A stretch of DNA of 42,103 nt from CAZEGV01 sp964511645 (GCA_964511645.1 CAZEGV010000016.1:1-42103), one strand, 5' to 3'. Counted from the first letter of the stretch, positions 24,655-34,900 are shown. Notes: generated by a model from the letters alone, not told the origin. Made by a program: numbers and translations.

Positions 24655-27451
24655 ATGAGAGTTATTACAAAATCGATTATTTCTTTAGGCTTGTTTTTTC
24701 TATTAGTAATGCTTGGGGGGAATGCCTTTGCACAATTGGGGAATGAACATTATCTACCACCATTAAGTTCTGCTAGTAATGTTGGTGCACACATTAATGA
24801 TCAATATGTGTATTTAAGCACAGAGGCTGTTACTCCTTTTGTAGTTACAGTAAAGAATCCTCAAGGAAACATATTATTTAGCCCAACAATTTCTCAAGGA
24901 AACCCTGCTAGAATTGATTTAGGTACGGGGCAACCTACAAGTACAATGGTACACGGAGATAGTCTTGGTGTGGTTTTACATAACAGTGGCTTGATTTTTA
25001 CTGGTTCATCTGATTTTTATTGTAATTACCGTATGAGAGGAACTGCTCAAGCAGGTTCTTTAACAGCCAAAGGTAAGGAAGCAAAAGGACAGTTGTTTTA
25101 TTATGGGGGAATTCCTCAACAAGGAAATAGTGGATCAAGAAATTTTGTAGCTTCTATTATGGCTATGGAAGACAATACAACTATTATTGTTTCAGGTTAT
25201 GATACGGGAGTTGAGTTTTTTAAAACAGGAAGTAACATTACTGATAATGTATTAACTATTACATTAAATCAGTATGAGACCTATGTTATGGTTGGCTTAA
25301 CCAATGTGACAGCTAACTTAACGGGATTTATGGGGGCTAAAATACAATCAGACAAAGATATAGTTGTTTCTAATGGTAATGTGAATGGAGGTATTTCTAA
25401 TACAACTAATAGCCAAGATCATTGTGTAGACCAAATAGTTCCAGTGAGTCAATTGGGAAATGAATATATATTGATTAGAGGAGAAGGTATCGATGTGATG
25501 GAGCAAGCTATTATTATTGGTACGGTTGATGGAACTGAAGTTTTTGTGAACGGAGGTGCTGTTGCTGTTACTACAATTGATGAAGGAGAGTATTACCTGT
25601 TGGATGGATCAAATTATAGTGGAGCATTACATGAGAACATGTTTGTCACAACATCTGAAAATGTCTATATGTATCAACATTTATCAGGTGATGCTACAAA
25701 AATAAATACTGGAGGGATGAATTTCTTGCCACCAGTCTCTTGTTTTATGCCTAATGGTGTTGATTTAATTCCAGATATTTCAAGAATAGGTGCCACTACT
25801 TATACGGGTGGAGTTTTTATTACAACGGAAGCAGGGTCAACTATTTTGATAAATGGAGTAGCACCTGCAGCATCTACGGGGCCTCAAGCTGTAGCAGGAA
25901 GCACTGATTGGGTTACTTACAAGGTTACAGGTTTAACAGGAGATACAAAGATTGTCTCAACAGGATCGGCTGCAATTGGATTTTATGGTTCTGCTAACAT
26001 TGCAGGTTTTGGTGGGTATTATTCAGGTTTTGGAGTTACGCCAGCTATTACGCTAGTAACGGGTGCTTGTGCACCAGGTATTGTAGTGGATGCGGGCAAT
26101 GGATTTGATACTTGGCAGTGGATTTATGATGGAACACCTATTGTTGGAGAAACGAATAAAACGACTTCTGCTGATTTTCCTGGTGATTATTCTGTAGCCG
26201 TACAAAAAGCAGGTTGTTTAGATACTTCAGATGTTTATTTTATTCCTGCCTGTCCTACAGATGGGGGTGCCGCAAAAAATACAGAGAAAATAGTAGAATC
26301 ATCTCCAGGAGTGTATGATGTTACTTATGCTGTTACGGTAGAAAATTTTGGACCATTTAAAATGTATAATGTACAAATGACTGATACTTTATCAGCACCT
26401 TCTTGTGCAGTTATTTCTGTGTTAAGTGCTCCAACGATTGTAAGTGGTGGATCAATTCTTTCTCCAGGATCTGTAAACCCAGCGTTTAACCCTAGTACAG
26501 ATAATAGGTTGCTTTTAGGTACGGATACATTAGCTAATGCTGCGAGTGATACAATTAAATATACAATTCGCATTGACATGTCTGCTGTAAATTGCCAAGG
26601 GTCATTTATAAACCAAGCTTATTTATCAGCAACAAATAGAGGACCTAATGACGGGACTACGCTTGGGTATGAAAATGATGAATCAGTAACAGGTACAGAT
26701 CCAGATCCTAATGGTAATGGAGACCCAATTGAAGAAGGAAATACAGTAGTTTGTTTACCATTATTAGACTCAACATCTATTAGATACTCTAATACGGTAT
26801 TTGTAGTGACAGATGTTGCTGATATTCCTGTGATTTCTGGATGGTCGGGAGGTGCTTTTACATCATCACCTGCTGGATTATCTATAGATGCTAGTACGGG
26901 TGAGGTTACACCTTCGGCAAGCACGGTAAATACATATACGATTACTTACTCTTATGGTTCTGGTTCTTGTACTAGTTCTAAGGACGTTACTGTTGAAATA
27001 TTAGATGCAGTTAATGATGCTCCGAGTACTGGTAATGAAACTTTGATAGGAATTACAGAAGACGAAATCAACCCGACAACAAGCATAGATTTAACGACAA
27101 ATAACACAGATCCAGACGGCACACTAGTAATTATAACTGCTATAGTAAGTAGTACAGGCGGTGGAACAACAAGTATTACAAATAGTGGGACAACGATTGA
27201 TTATACTCCAGGAGCTAATTTTAATGGAATTGATACAGTTATTTATACAGTTTGTGATGAGGATTTACCAAGTCCAAGTTGTGTAAATGATACATTGTTT
27301 GTAACAGTAGATGCGGTTAACGATTCACCAGATCAAGGGAATGAGACTTTGATAGGAATTACAGAAGACGAAATCAACCCGACAACAAGCATAGATTTAA
27401 CGACAAATAACACAGATCCAGACGGCACACTAGTAATTATAACTGCTATAG
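24655..27451 (+). CDS. Large surface adhesin, 5' part: IgGFc-binding-like and Ig/cadherin-like repeats
   Basis: The first ~930 residues of a secreted protein that continues beyond the assembly gap. A signal peptide (about 1-26, ending NAFAQ) is followed by LGNEHYLPPL and a ~430-residue N-terminal domain like those named IgGFc-binding in Bacteroidota surface proteins. Next comes a PKD/Ig-like stretch (VVDAGNGFDTWQWIYDG) and a DUF11-type domain (YDVTYAVTVENFGPFKMYNV). After ILDAVNDAP begins a series of ~102-residue repeats, each with VND[AS]P, GNETLIGITEDEINP, VDYTP-like and VIYTVCDE motifs. It is the first gene of an operon with a PorP/SprF protein, typical for T9SS type-B cargo. The open frame enters the N run. 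Confidence 0.88.
27040..27451 (+). repeat. Tandem coding repeat, 306-bp period, first copies
   Basis: Bases 27040-27145 are identical to 27346-27451 over 106 positions, at an offset of 306 bases (102 codons). The second copy ends exactly at the N run. Diverged units appear after the gap (VNDSP at about 27590 and about 27890). Confidence 0.9.
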
Positions 27452-27551
27452 NNNNNNNNNNNNNNNNNNNNNNNNNNNNNNNNNNNNNNNNNNNNNNNNN
27501 NNNNNNNNNNNNNNNNNNNNNNNNNNNNNNNNNNNNNNNNNNNNNNNNNNN
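27452..27551. other. Assembly gap of 100 N
   Basis: Exactly 100 N, a conventional scaffold gap of unknown true length. The reading frames on the two sides differ, which has no meaning while the length is unknown. The gap falls at the end of an identical repeat, as expected for a short-read assembly break. Confidence 0.98.
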
Positions 27552-28501
27552 CGGTATCAAATGTATCATCAGTTGTGGTAACGGTTACTCCAGTTAACGA
27601 TTCACCTAACCAAGGTAGTGAGGAAGTAACAGTTCCAGAAGATGGTACATTGGTAAATGTTAATATTATTTCGAATAACATAGATGTAGACGGAGATGCT
27701 TTAACTGTGACATTCCCTAATGGAACAACGGGAACAGGTGGCGGAACTTTCGTTAATAACAATGATGGGACTGTTGATTATACTCCATTGGCTGATTTTA
27801 ACGGAACAGACACATTATTCTATACAGTATGTGACAACGGTACGCCAATAGAATGTGTAAATGACACACTGATTGTAACAGTAAGCCCAGTTAATGATTC
27901 TCCGAGTACAGGGAATGAAACTTTATCAGGGATATCAGAAGATGAGATCAACCCTACTACAAGTACAGACTTGACTGTTAATAATATTGACCCAGACGGT
28001 ACGTCAACTAAGGTTACTGATATTTTAAGTAGTACAGGTGGAGGTATTACAAATATCACAAACAATGGTACAACAATTGATTATACGCCAGCAGTAGGTT
28101 TTTCAGGTGTTGACACTATTGTTTATAAAGTCTGCGACGAAGGTACGCCAACAGTAAGCTGTGTAAATGATACACTATTTGTGACAGTAACGGCAAATGT
28201 AACAACTGTGCCAAACACTGTGAAAATTCCTGAAGGATTTACACCAGACGGAGATGGTATAAATGATAATTTTGTGATTCAAGGTATTGATCAATATCCA
28301 AATGCAGAAATGATTATCTTTAACAGATGGGGTAATAAAGTTTACGAATCAACAGGTGGATATAATAATGACTGGAACGGTACCTCTAACTTTGGATTAA
28401 GAATAGGAGGGGATAAATTACCAATAGGAACTTATTTCTATGTTTTAGAACTAGGTGATGGAAGCAAAGCAGTTAAAGGATTTGTCTATTTAAATAAATA
28501 A
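27552..28501 (+). CDS. Large surface adhesin, 3' part with T9SS type-B sorting domain
   Basis: The continuation of the adhesin after the gap, open from the first complete codon (27554). It holds at least two more VNDSP-type repeat units (with VDGDALTVTFPNG, then DEINPTTSTDLTVNNIDPDG). The C-terminal ~90 residues are a gliding-motility-type (type-B) CTD: KIPEGFTPDGDGINDNFVI, AEMIIFNRWGNKVYESTG, NDWNGTSN, LPIGTYFYVLELGDG, and a final VKGFVYLNK. This signal directs export through the type IX system to the cell surface. Type-B cargo generally needs a PorP/SprF-like protein, and one follows 47 bases downstream. Repeat number and total length are unknown because of the gap. Confidence 0.92.
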
Positions 28502-28548
28502 AATATAGAGTCGCTGTTATAGGCAACTTTTATTTATAAGGTTATATT

Positions 28549-29460
28549 ATGAAAAGAGTATTAATAGTAGGATTAACAATGATGGTGACGGTTGTGGCAA
28601 TAGCTCAACAAGATGCCATGTTTACGCATTATTCGTTTAATACCTTAGCGGTGAATTCGGGTTATGCAGGCAGCAGGGATGCCTTAACGGTGACAGGGTT
28701 GCACCGTTCACAATGGATTACATTCCCAGGTGCACCTACAACACAAACCTTAACAATACATGCCCCAGTAGCAAACGAAAAAGTAGGATTAGGTTTTTCT
28801 GTTTTGAATGATAAAATTGGACCTACAAAAAGAACTTCTTTTTACGGTGATTTTGCATACAAAATTCCAGTAGGAAAAGGGAAACTTGCTTTTGGTTTAA
28901 AAGCAGGAATCAATATGCTGAGTAATGATTTGAACTCGTTGAGTACTGACCAAAATAATGACCCTAATTTAACTCAAAAGATTAAAAATAAAATTTCTCC
29001 AAACTTCGGTTTTGGAATGTATTACTCTACTAATAAATATTATTTAGGACTATCTACTCCTAGGTTATTAGAAGATGATTCTAATGCAGGAACTACAACT
29101 GGGTCTTATAAACGTCACTATTTCTTTATAGCAGGAACTATATTCCCTCTTAGCAGTAGTGTGAAGTTAAAGCCTACTACCTTTGTTAAGTTAACACCGG
29201 GAGCACCAGTAGAACTAGACTTGACAGGATTGTTTTATTTTCAAGATAAAGTTTGGGTAGGGCCAATGCTTAGGTTTGGGGATGCCTTTGGTGTGTTAGC
29301 AGGGCTAAATCTTTCAGATCAATTGTCTTTAGGCTATTCGTTTGATTGGTCTTTTGTTAATAAGACATCTAAGTACAACAATGGTTCTCATGAATTAATG
29401 TTAAGGTATGACTTCTTGTTTAACGACAAGCATAAAATCAGATCACCTCGTTATTTCTAA
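28549..29460 (+). CDS. PorP/SprF family T9SS membrane protein
   Basis: A 303-residue outer-membrane protein. A signal peptide (MKRVLIVGLTMMVTVVAIAQ) leads into QDAMFTHYSFNTLAVNSGYAGSR, the classic PorP/SprF start. LTVTGLHRSQWITFPGAPTTQT and EKVGLGFSVLNDKIGPTKRTS are also strongly conserved in the family. The rest is amphipathic beta strands ending in a Phe (SPRYF). PorP/SprF proteins are 14-strand beta-barrels that hold or assemble type-B cargo; the adjacent adhesin is the likely partner. A standard member in length and motifs. Confidence 0.95.
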   Translation: MKRVLIVGLTMMVTVVAIAQQDAMFTHYSFNTLAVNSGYAGSRDALTVTGLHRSQWITFPGAPTTQTLTIHAPVANEKVGLGFSVLNDKIGPTKRTSFYGDFAYKIPVGKGKLAFGLKAGINMLSNDLNSLSTDQNNDPNLTQKIKNKISPNFGFGMYYSTNKYYLGLSTPRLLEDDSNAGTTTGSYKRHYFFIAGTIFPLSSSVKLKPTTFVKLTPGAPVELDLTGLFYFQDKVWVGPMLRFGDAFGVLAGLNLSDQLSLGYSFDWSFVNKTSKYNNGSHELMLRYDFLFNDKHKIRSPRYF

Positions 29461-29510
29461 ATAAAAACACAGGCACGTAACAGTACCTAATTTTATAAAA
29501 AATTAAAACT

Positions 29511-31772
29511 ATGAATTACACAGTAATCATGAAAAAGAAAATATATTTAAGTATTGTATTTTTTGGTTTTGCTTTAGCAGGGTTTTCGCAAGAAGGTAGC
29601 GGTAAAATAAAAAAGGCAGAACAAGATTTTGAAAACTTCTCTTTTGATAAAGCAATTGAAAGATATGAAGATAGTCAAGATTCATCTATAATATTACAAA
29701 GACATTTGGCTACGAGTTATTTCCGTACAGGAGATTTAGTTAAGGCAGAAGATGTTTACGCTAAAGTGGCTAGTATGGATGATGCTAATGCAGAAGATGC
29801 TTATGCTTATGCTTTTATTTTAAAAAAAAACAGCAAGTACACAGATGCAGAAAAGTGGATGAATAAATTTGCTAAACTATCACCTGAAGATAGTAGAGCA
29901 AAAGGCTATTTAAAAAGTAAGGGAGCGTATTCTTTTTTGCAAAAAGACAAAGGACAGTTTGTCATTAAAGATTTAGATATAAATTCTGCACAAGAAGATT
30001 TTAGCCCTATTTATTATAAAGACAAAGTGTTGTTTGCCTCATCGAGAGAAGGAGTGAAGCCTATCCGTAGAAAGTGGAACTGGAATCACCTTGCTTTTTT
30101 AGATATTTATCAAGCAGATAAAGCAGACGATAATGAACTAAGTGTACCTAGAGTTTTCGGTAAGAAAATAAATAAAAAATATCATGAAGGTCCAGTTTGT
30201 TTCAATGCAGATGAAACTAAGATGTATTTCACAAGAAATAATTATAAAGGAAAAAGTGCTGATGGTACGATTAAGCTACAATTGTTTACTTCTGAGCTAA
30301 CTGAAAAAGGAAAATGGGCTAAGCCAGTATCTTTTCCATATAACTCTAACGAGTACTCAGTTGGTCATGCAAGTGTTACTGAAGACGGTCAATGGATGTA
30401 TTTTGCATCGGATATGCCTGGCGGAAAAGGTGGTGTAGATATTTATAAAGTAGCTTTACAAGAAGGTAATACTTATGGTGAGCCAATTAACTTAGGAGAT
30501 AAAATTAATACAGAAGGAAATGAGATGTTTCCAACAATTCATGAAGATGGGAAGCTCTTTTTCGCATCGAATGGATTAGTGGGGTTAGGGGGATTGGATG
30601 TGTTTATAGCCCAAATTAAAGCTGATGAATCTATTGGAAAAGTCCAAAACTTGGGAGTACCGATAAACTCTAGCAAAGACGACTTTTCATTTATTTTAAA
30701 TAAAGAATCGAAAGCAGGGTATTTTGCATCAAATAGAGAAGGTGGAAAAGGAGACGATGATATTTATTCTTTTCAAATGTTAAAACCATTTACATTTGGT
30801 AAGCTTATAAAAGGAATTGCTAAAGATAAAAAAGGAAACGTAGTAGCAGGAGCTGTGATAAACCTTTATAATGAACAAGGAGAAGAAATTGAAACAGCAA
30901 TAGCTGACCAAGAAGGAGGGTATGAATTTGCTGTAGATGCAGACAAGAAATTTAGATTGTCTGGAAATAAGGAAGAATATTTTGAAGGAGATAACACGGC
31001 GAATACTAAAACAGACAAAGCTGTTGTTATATCGGATTTAGAACTAGAGAAAGACCCAGGCTTATCACTATACGCTTTGATTACTGACAAGAAAACAGGT
31101 GAACCACTAGAAACTGTTAGCCTTACATTGGTAGACAATATGACTGGAAGGGTTGAGAAAATAACTACGCCTACCACAGGAGATTACAGGAAAGCGCTAT
31201 CAGATAAAAAACTCAACGATAGAGGAAGTTATAATCTAATTTTACAAAAAGAAGGTTATTTCACTAAAACTGTTACATACAATACAGAATTTGACCATGA
31301 AGGACAGTATGACATTCATGCTAACTTAGATTTATCATTAGACCCGTTAGTAAAAAACCTATCTGAGTTAATTCAAATCAACCCGATTAATTTTGACTAC
31401 AATAAGTTTTTCATTAGAGAAGACGCATCTGTAGAGTTAGATAAAATAGTAGAAGTAATGAATAAGTATCCTCACATGGTAATTGAGCTAGGTTCGCATA
31501 CTGACGCTAGAGGTAGTAATGCTTATAACGAAAAATTATCAACCCGAAGGGCAAATGCCTCGGCAACATATATCAAAAAACACATTACTGATCCAAAACG
31601 AATTTATGGAAAAGGTTATGGAGAAAATAAAGTCATCAATAGATGTGTAGACGGTGTTAAATGTTCGGATAAAGAGCACGAAGTAAATCGTAGAACAGAA
31701 TTTAAAGTAATTAGCACAGGTAATGATAAGGTGAAAGTACACAACACAAGTACAGATTCTTTTGAGAAATAA
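29511..31772 (+). CDS. OmpA family protein with TPR, PD40 repeats and carboxypeptidase-like domain (PorE-like)
   Basis: A 753-residue exported envelope protein. The ATG at 29529 (MKKKIYLSIVFFGFALAGFSQ) gives the cleaner signal peptide; the longer form begins at 29511. Domains in order are a TPR region (about 25-140), PD40/WD40-like blades (for example EDGQWMYFASDMPGGKGGVDIY, HEDGKLFFASNG, GYFASNREGGKGDDDIYSF), a carboxypeptidase-regulatory-like beta sandwich (about 425-500), and a C-terminal OmpA peptidoglycan-binding domain (HTDARGSNAYNEKLSTRRA). The architecture equals that of PorE and relatives next to PorP/SprF genes, thought to tether the T9SS to peptidoglycan. A strong terminator follows. 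Confidence 0.93.
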   Translation: MNYTVIMKKKIYLSIVFFGFALAGFSQEGSGKIKKAEQDFENFSFDKAIERYEDSQDSSIILQRHLATSYFRTGDLVKAEDVYAKVASMDDANAEDAYAYAFILKKNSKYTDAEKWMNKFAKLSPEDSRAKGYLKSKGAYSFLQKDKGQFVIKDLDINSAQEDFSPIYYKDKVLFASSREGVKPIRRKWNWNHLAFLDIYQADKADDNELSVPRVFGKKINKKYHEGPVCFNADETKMYFTRNNYKGKSADGTIKLQLFTSELTEKGKWAKPVSFPYNSNEYSVGHASVTEDGQWMYFASDMPGGKGGVDIYKVALQEGNTYGEPINLGDKINTEGNEMFPTIHEDGKLFFASNGLVGLGGLDVFIAQIKADESIGKVQNLGVPINSSKDDFSFILNKESKAGYFASNREGGKGDDDIYSFQMLKPFTFGKLIKGIAKDKKGNVVAGAVINLYNEQGEEIETAIADQEGGYEFAVDADKKFRLSGNKEEYFEGDNTANTKTDKAVVISDLELEKDPGLSLYALITDKKTGEPLETVSLTLVDNMTGRVEKITTPTTGDYRKALSDKKLNDRGSYNLILQKEGYFTKTVTYNTEFDHEGQYDIHANLDLSLDPLVKNLSELIQINPINFDYNKFFIREDASVELDKIVEVMNKYPHMVIELGSHTDARGSNAYNEKLSTRRANASATYIKKHITDPKRIYGKGYGENKVINRCVDGVKCSDKEHEVNRRTEFKVISTGNDKVKVHNTSTDSFEK

Positions 31773-31790
31773 TAATAATATTTAAAACCA

Positions 31791-31828
31791 AAAAAGCCGA
31801 TTCAAATTGTTTTGAATCGGCTTTTTTT
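31791..31828 (+). terminator. Rho-independent terminator of the adhesin operon
   Basis: Perfect 16-pair stem (31791-31806 with 31811-31826) with loop TTGT. The 3' arm ends in a T run and the 5' arm starts with an A run, so it can act in both directions. Confidence 0.93.
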
Positions 31829-31892
31829 ATGTCATTTTATCTAGTAATGGCTCTAATCTTAATGAGTATTAGGAAATACTTTATAAGCAACT

Positions 31893-31900
31893 TATCTTTG
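31893..31900 (+). promoter_or_regulatory. Putative -7 box of folE (TATCTTTG)
   Basis: An exact TAnnTTTG match 20 bases before the folE ATG and after the upstream terminator, so a promoter is needed here. No clear -33 TTTG. Confidence 0.45.
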
Positions 31901-31920
31901 TTTTACTAATTATAGAAGAG

Positions 31921-32589
31921 ATGTGTAAAGACAGAAACAATACAATAGGAGACGATCATATAGCAACATCGTTTGACACACCACTTAGAGCAGATGCCTT
32001 TGAGCAATCAGATAAGCAAAAGATGGAAGTTATCAGTGCTAAATTTAGAGAAATCATGGAAGTGATGGGTTTAGACTTGCTAGACGATAGCGTTCAAGGC
32101 ACACCTGATAGAGTAGCTAAAATGTTTGTGAAAGAAATTTTTTCAGGCTTAAACCCTGAGAATAAACCAGACGTTACGCTATTCGATAATATTTATGGTT
32201 ATGACAAAATGTTGGTAGAGAAAGACATCTCTTTTTATTCTTTTTGCGAACATCACTTTTTGCCGATTTTTGGCAAAGCACACGTAGCTTATATCCCTAA
32301 AGACAAAGTAGTAGGTTTGTCCAAAATCAATAGATTGGTTAAATATTTCGCAAAACGACCCCAAGTACAAGAAAGGCTAACCAGACAAATTGTAGAAGAA
32401 TTTAAAAAAGACTTAAACACTGAAGACGTAGCCGTTATCATTGAGGCAAAACATCTTTGTGTAGCGGCAAGAGGAGTAGAGGATGTAACAAGTACTACCA
32501 TTACATCATATTTTTCAGGAAAATTTGAAGAAAAGGAATACAAAAGAGAACTAATGAGTTACTTATCTACCGACCTTATCAAATTATAA
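31921..32589 (+). CDS. folE: GTP cyclohydrolase I
   Basis: Catalyses GTP to 7,8-dihydroneopterin triphosphate, the first step of folate and pterin synthesis. The 222-residue protein has the zinc ligands Cys109 and His112 in SFCEHHFLPIFG and Cys180 in KHLCVAARGVED. VGLSKINRLVKYFAKRPQVQERLT is the conserved tunnel-fold segment that contacts substrate. The N-terminal ~30 residues are a variable extension. Its stop is one base before the cysS start, so the two are co-transcribed. Full length. Confidence 0.97.
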   Translation: MCKDRNNTIGDDHIATSFDTPLRADAFEQSDKQKMEVISAKFREIMEVMGLDLLDDSVQGTPDRVAKMFVKEIFSGLNPENKPDVTLFDNIYGYDKMLVEKDISFYSFCEHHFLPIFGKAHVAYIPKDKVVGLSKINRLVKYFAKRPQVQERLTRQIVEEFKKDLNTEDVAVIIEAKHLCVAARGVEDVTSTTITSYFSGKFEEKEYKRELMSYLSTDLIKL

Positions 32590-32590
32590 A

Positions 32591-34093
32591 ATGAAATTAA
32601 AGGATCAGTATCCATTATCTGTTTATAACTCTTTACCCAGAGAGAAAGAATTTTTTAAGTCGATTAACAAAGACTATGTAGGTATGTACGTATGTGGACC
32701 TACCGTTTACGGGAGTCCACATTTAGGTCATGCCCGTTCCGCCATTACTTTTGATATAGTATTTCGTTACCTCAAGCATTTGGGATACAAAGTCAGGTAT
32801 GTGCGTAACATTACAGATGTAGGACATTTAGAAGATGAAGTAGCAGGAGCAGGAGAAGATAAAATCGTAAAAAAAGCAAGGCTAGAGCGACTTGAGCCGA
32901 TGGAGGTAGTGCAGACATATACCGTGATGTATCACAAATCTATGGATGTGCTTAATGTATTGCGACCAAGTATAGAGCCCACCGCAACTGCCCATATAAT
33001 TGAGCAAATTAAAATTGTAGAAGAGATTTTACAAAACGGTTATGCTTACGAAGTAGACGGGTCGGTGTATTTTGATATGGACAAATACACCCAAGATTAT
33101 AAATACGGAGAGCTTTCAGGTAAGGTACTAGACGATTTGATTTCGGGGAGTAGAAACCTAGAAGGACAAGACAAAAAGAAAAGTGCGTTTGACTTTGCTC
33201 TATGGAAAAAGGCAAATCCAGAACACCTCATGCAGTGGGATTCACCTTGGGGCATGGGATTTCCAGGATGGCATTTGGAATGTACCGCAATGAGCTCAAA
33301 ATACCTAGGACTTCCCTTTGATATACACGGAGGAGGAATGGATTTACAATTCCCACATCATGAAGGAGAAATAGCGCAAAGCTTCGGTTATTGTGGTTGT
33401 AAGCCAGTTAACTATTGGTTACATAACAATATGGTAACCCTGGACGGTCAGAAAATGGCAAAATCCAAAGGTAATTTTATATCCTTAGACGAAATGTTTG
33501 ACGGAAGTCATAGCCTTTTAGAAAAAGCATATTCCCCGATGACTATTCGCTTTTTCATGTTGCAATCCCATTACCGTAGCCCTATTGATTTTTCGAATGA
33601 AGCCCTGAAAGCCGCCGAAAAAGGATATAAGAAACTAATGACAGCTTTGCAAACACTGTCGGAAATCCCCCACGTCAAAGGAGAAAAAGACGAAAAACTA
33701 GACCAAGAAATCAATCAACTTTGTGACGAAATTTACAAAAGCCTAAGTGACGACTTTCATACAGCCCTGGCATTGGCAGGATTATTTGAATTGTCATCTA
33801 AAATTTACTCATTTTATAACAAACAAGCGAGTGTCTCAGGTATTTCTAAAGAAACCTTTCAGCGATTACAAACTACCTTTACCGAAGTAATTGAAGATGT
33901 CTTAGGACTAATATCAGAAGACGGAGGAGGAGATGGAGTCTTAGATGGCGTGATGAATTTAGTGATTAACATTAGAGAAAAAGCCCGTTTAAATAAAGAT
34001 TACGCACTTTCTGATCAGATAAGGGACGAACTAGCAACAGCAGGAGTGAAGTTAAAAGATGAAAAAGGAACAACCACATATAAACTAGACTAA
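32591..34093 (+). CDS. cysS: Cysteine--tRNA ligase
   Basis: Charges tRNA-Cys. The 500-residue class I synthetase has the zinc-binding Cys35 in MYVCGPTVYGSPHLGHARS, with the HLGH (HIGH-type) motif at 44-47. GWHLECTAM and FPHHEGEIAQ supply further zinc ligands, and the KMSKS loop reads KMAKS at about residue 288. The C-terminal helical and anticodon-binding regions are present, with a short loop of Gly/Asp (EDGGGDGVLDG). The second full copy of the structured repeat begins about 10 bases after its stop. Confidence 0.97.
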   Translation: MKLKDQYPLSVYNSLPREKEFFKSINKDYVGMYVCGPTVYGSPHLGHARSAITFDIVFRYLKHLGYKVRYVRNITDVGHLEDEVAGAGEDKIVKKARLERLEPMEVVQTYTVMYHKSMDVLNVLRPSIEPTATAHIIEQIKIVEEILQNGYAYEVDGSVYFDMDKYTQDYKYGELSGKVLDDLISGSRNLEGQDKKKSAFDFALWKKANPEHLMQWDSPWGMGFPGWHLECTAMSSKYLGLPFDIHGGGMDLQFPHHEGEIAQSFGYCGCKPVNYWLHNNMVTLDGQKMAKSKGNFISLDEMFDGSHSLLEKAYSPMTIRFFMLQSHYRSPIDFSNEALKAAEKGYKKLMTALQTLSEIPHVKGEKDEKLDQEINQLCDEIYKSLSDDFHTALALAGLFELSSKIYSFYNKQASVSGISKETFQRLQTTFTEVIEDVLGLISEDGGGDGVLDGVMNLVINIREKARLNKDYALSDQIRDELATAGVKLKDEKGTTTYKLD

Positions 34094-34103
34094 AATAATA
34101 TCA

Positions 34104-34281
34104 GGAGCTTCCCCTGCGTAGCTCTCGCTATCATGTAGCAAAGCTACACTCAGTCTCGTTTACTTCGGGTCGGGCTATTCATTCCCAATCTTTTTTATTT
34201 TTATGACCTTTGTCGTGCTGAGCTTGTCGAAGTAAAAAAGTCATAAAAATAAAAAAGGATTTCCACTACTATCCCTAAGCC
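34104..34281 (+). repeat. Structured intergenic repeat, copy B
   Basis: It has the same block order as copy A: GCTTCCCC, GGTCGGGCT, TTCCCAATCTTTT, AAAAGGATTTCCAC, CCCTAA. The basal stem GCTT (34107-34110) pairs with AAGC (34277-34280). A perfect 17-bp hairpin with a sequence different from copy A has arms 34191-34207 and 34240-34256. It encloses the same core TGAGCTTGTCGAA (34219-34231). A further local hairpin TGTAGC-AAA-GCTACA is in the 5' part. Confidence 0.8.
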
Positions 34282-34369
34282 AATCCCGTTCTCATAGCTT
34301 GAAAAAAGCTTGAATATTCAAGCACCGAACTGTCAAAGAGAATTTTCTTCAAATAAAAAGTAAGGAGAC

Positions 34370-34401
34370 TTTGGTTATTTAGTAAAAACCTTATACTTTT
34401 G
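34370..34401 (+). promoter_or_regulatory. Bacteroidota-type promoter of rplM-rpsI
   Basis: TTTG at 34370-34373 (-33) and TACTTTTG at 34394-34401 (-7, TAnnTTTG) are separated by 20 bases, within the expected range. The start codon is 45 bases downstream. Confidence 0.6.
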
Positions 34402-34403
34402 TC

Positions 34404-34421
34404 TTCCCTTTTTGAGGGGAA
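34404..34421 (+). promoter_or_regulatory. Small stem-loop in the rplM leader
   Basis: TTCCC (34404-34408) pairs with GGGAA (34417-34421) just after the promoter. It would lie at the very 5' end of the transcript. An L13-type autoregulatory leader is possible but not shown by this short stem. Confidence 0.3.
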
Positions 34422-34446
34422 ATATAATTAATAAACAAAAAGAAAC

Positions 34447-34890
34447 GTGGACGCACTAAGTTACAAGACGCTTTCATTAAGCAAGCGATCGGTAGAAAAA
34501 AGCTGGCATGTGGTTGATGCACAAGGACAACCTTTAGGTAGAATGGCAAGTGAAGTTGCCAAAGTACTAAGAGGAAAGCATAAACCAAGTTTTACTCCCA
34601 ATGCAGACTGTGGAGACTGTGTGGTAATAGTAAATGCAGAGCAAGTATCTTTTTCAGGTGATAAACTTGATAAAAAAGAATACATCTCGCATTCATTATA
34701 CCCAGGCGGTCAAAAAAGAGTATTGGCAAAACACATGATGGTAAAAAAACCTACCTTTGCTGTTGAGAAAGCAATCAAAGGAATGTTACCTAAAAATTCT
34801 TTAGGTAGAGCAATCTTTAAAAATTTGTTTGTGTACGAAGGTTCAGGGCATCCTCATGAGGCTCAGAATCCTGCAGAACTTAAATTTTAA
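34447..34890 (+). CDS. rplM: 50S ribosomal protein L13
   Basis: A 147-residue large-subunit protein. The opening MDALSYKTLSLSKR followed by WHVVDAQGQPLGRMASEVAK and LRGKHKPSFTPNADCGD is diagnostic, as is YPGGQKRVLAKHMM. The GTG at 34447 matches the N-terminal MD-SYKT start common in Bacteroidota L13. It is in the standard rplM-rpsI pair, with a 10-base spacer. Complete. Confidence 0.98.
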   Translation: MDALSYKTLSLSKRSVEKSWHVVDAQGQPLGRMASEVAKVLRGKHKPSFTPNADCGDCVVIVNAEQVSFSGDKLDKKEYISHSLYPGGQKRVLAKHMMVKKPTFAVEKAIKGMLPKNSLGRAIFKNLFVYEGSGHPHEAQNPAELKF

Positions 34891-34900
34891 ATCTAATTAA

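Larger units (their letters stand above)
34094..34446. other. 353-base intergenic region with structured repeat and rplM promoter
   Basis: Holds copy B of the structured repeat (34104-34281), the rplM promoter candidate (34370-34401) and a small stem-loop in the rplM leader. No ORF or stable RNA gene is identified in the remainder. Confidence 0.75.

Noticed and set aside
27430..27600. Apparent frameshift in the adhesin across 27452-27551
   Set aside because: The 100 N are a placeholder of unknown length, so the frame difference carries no information.
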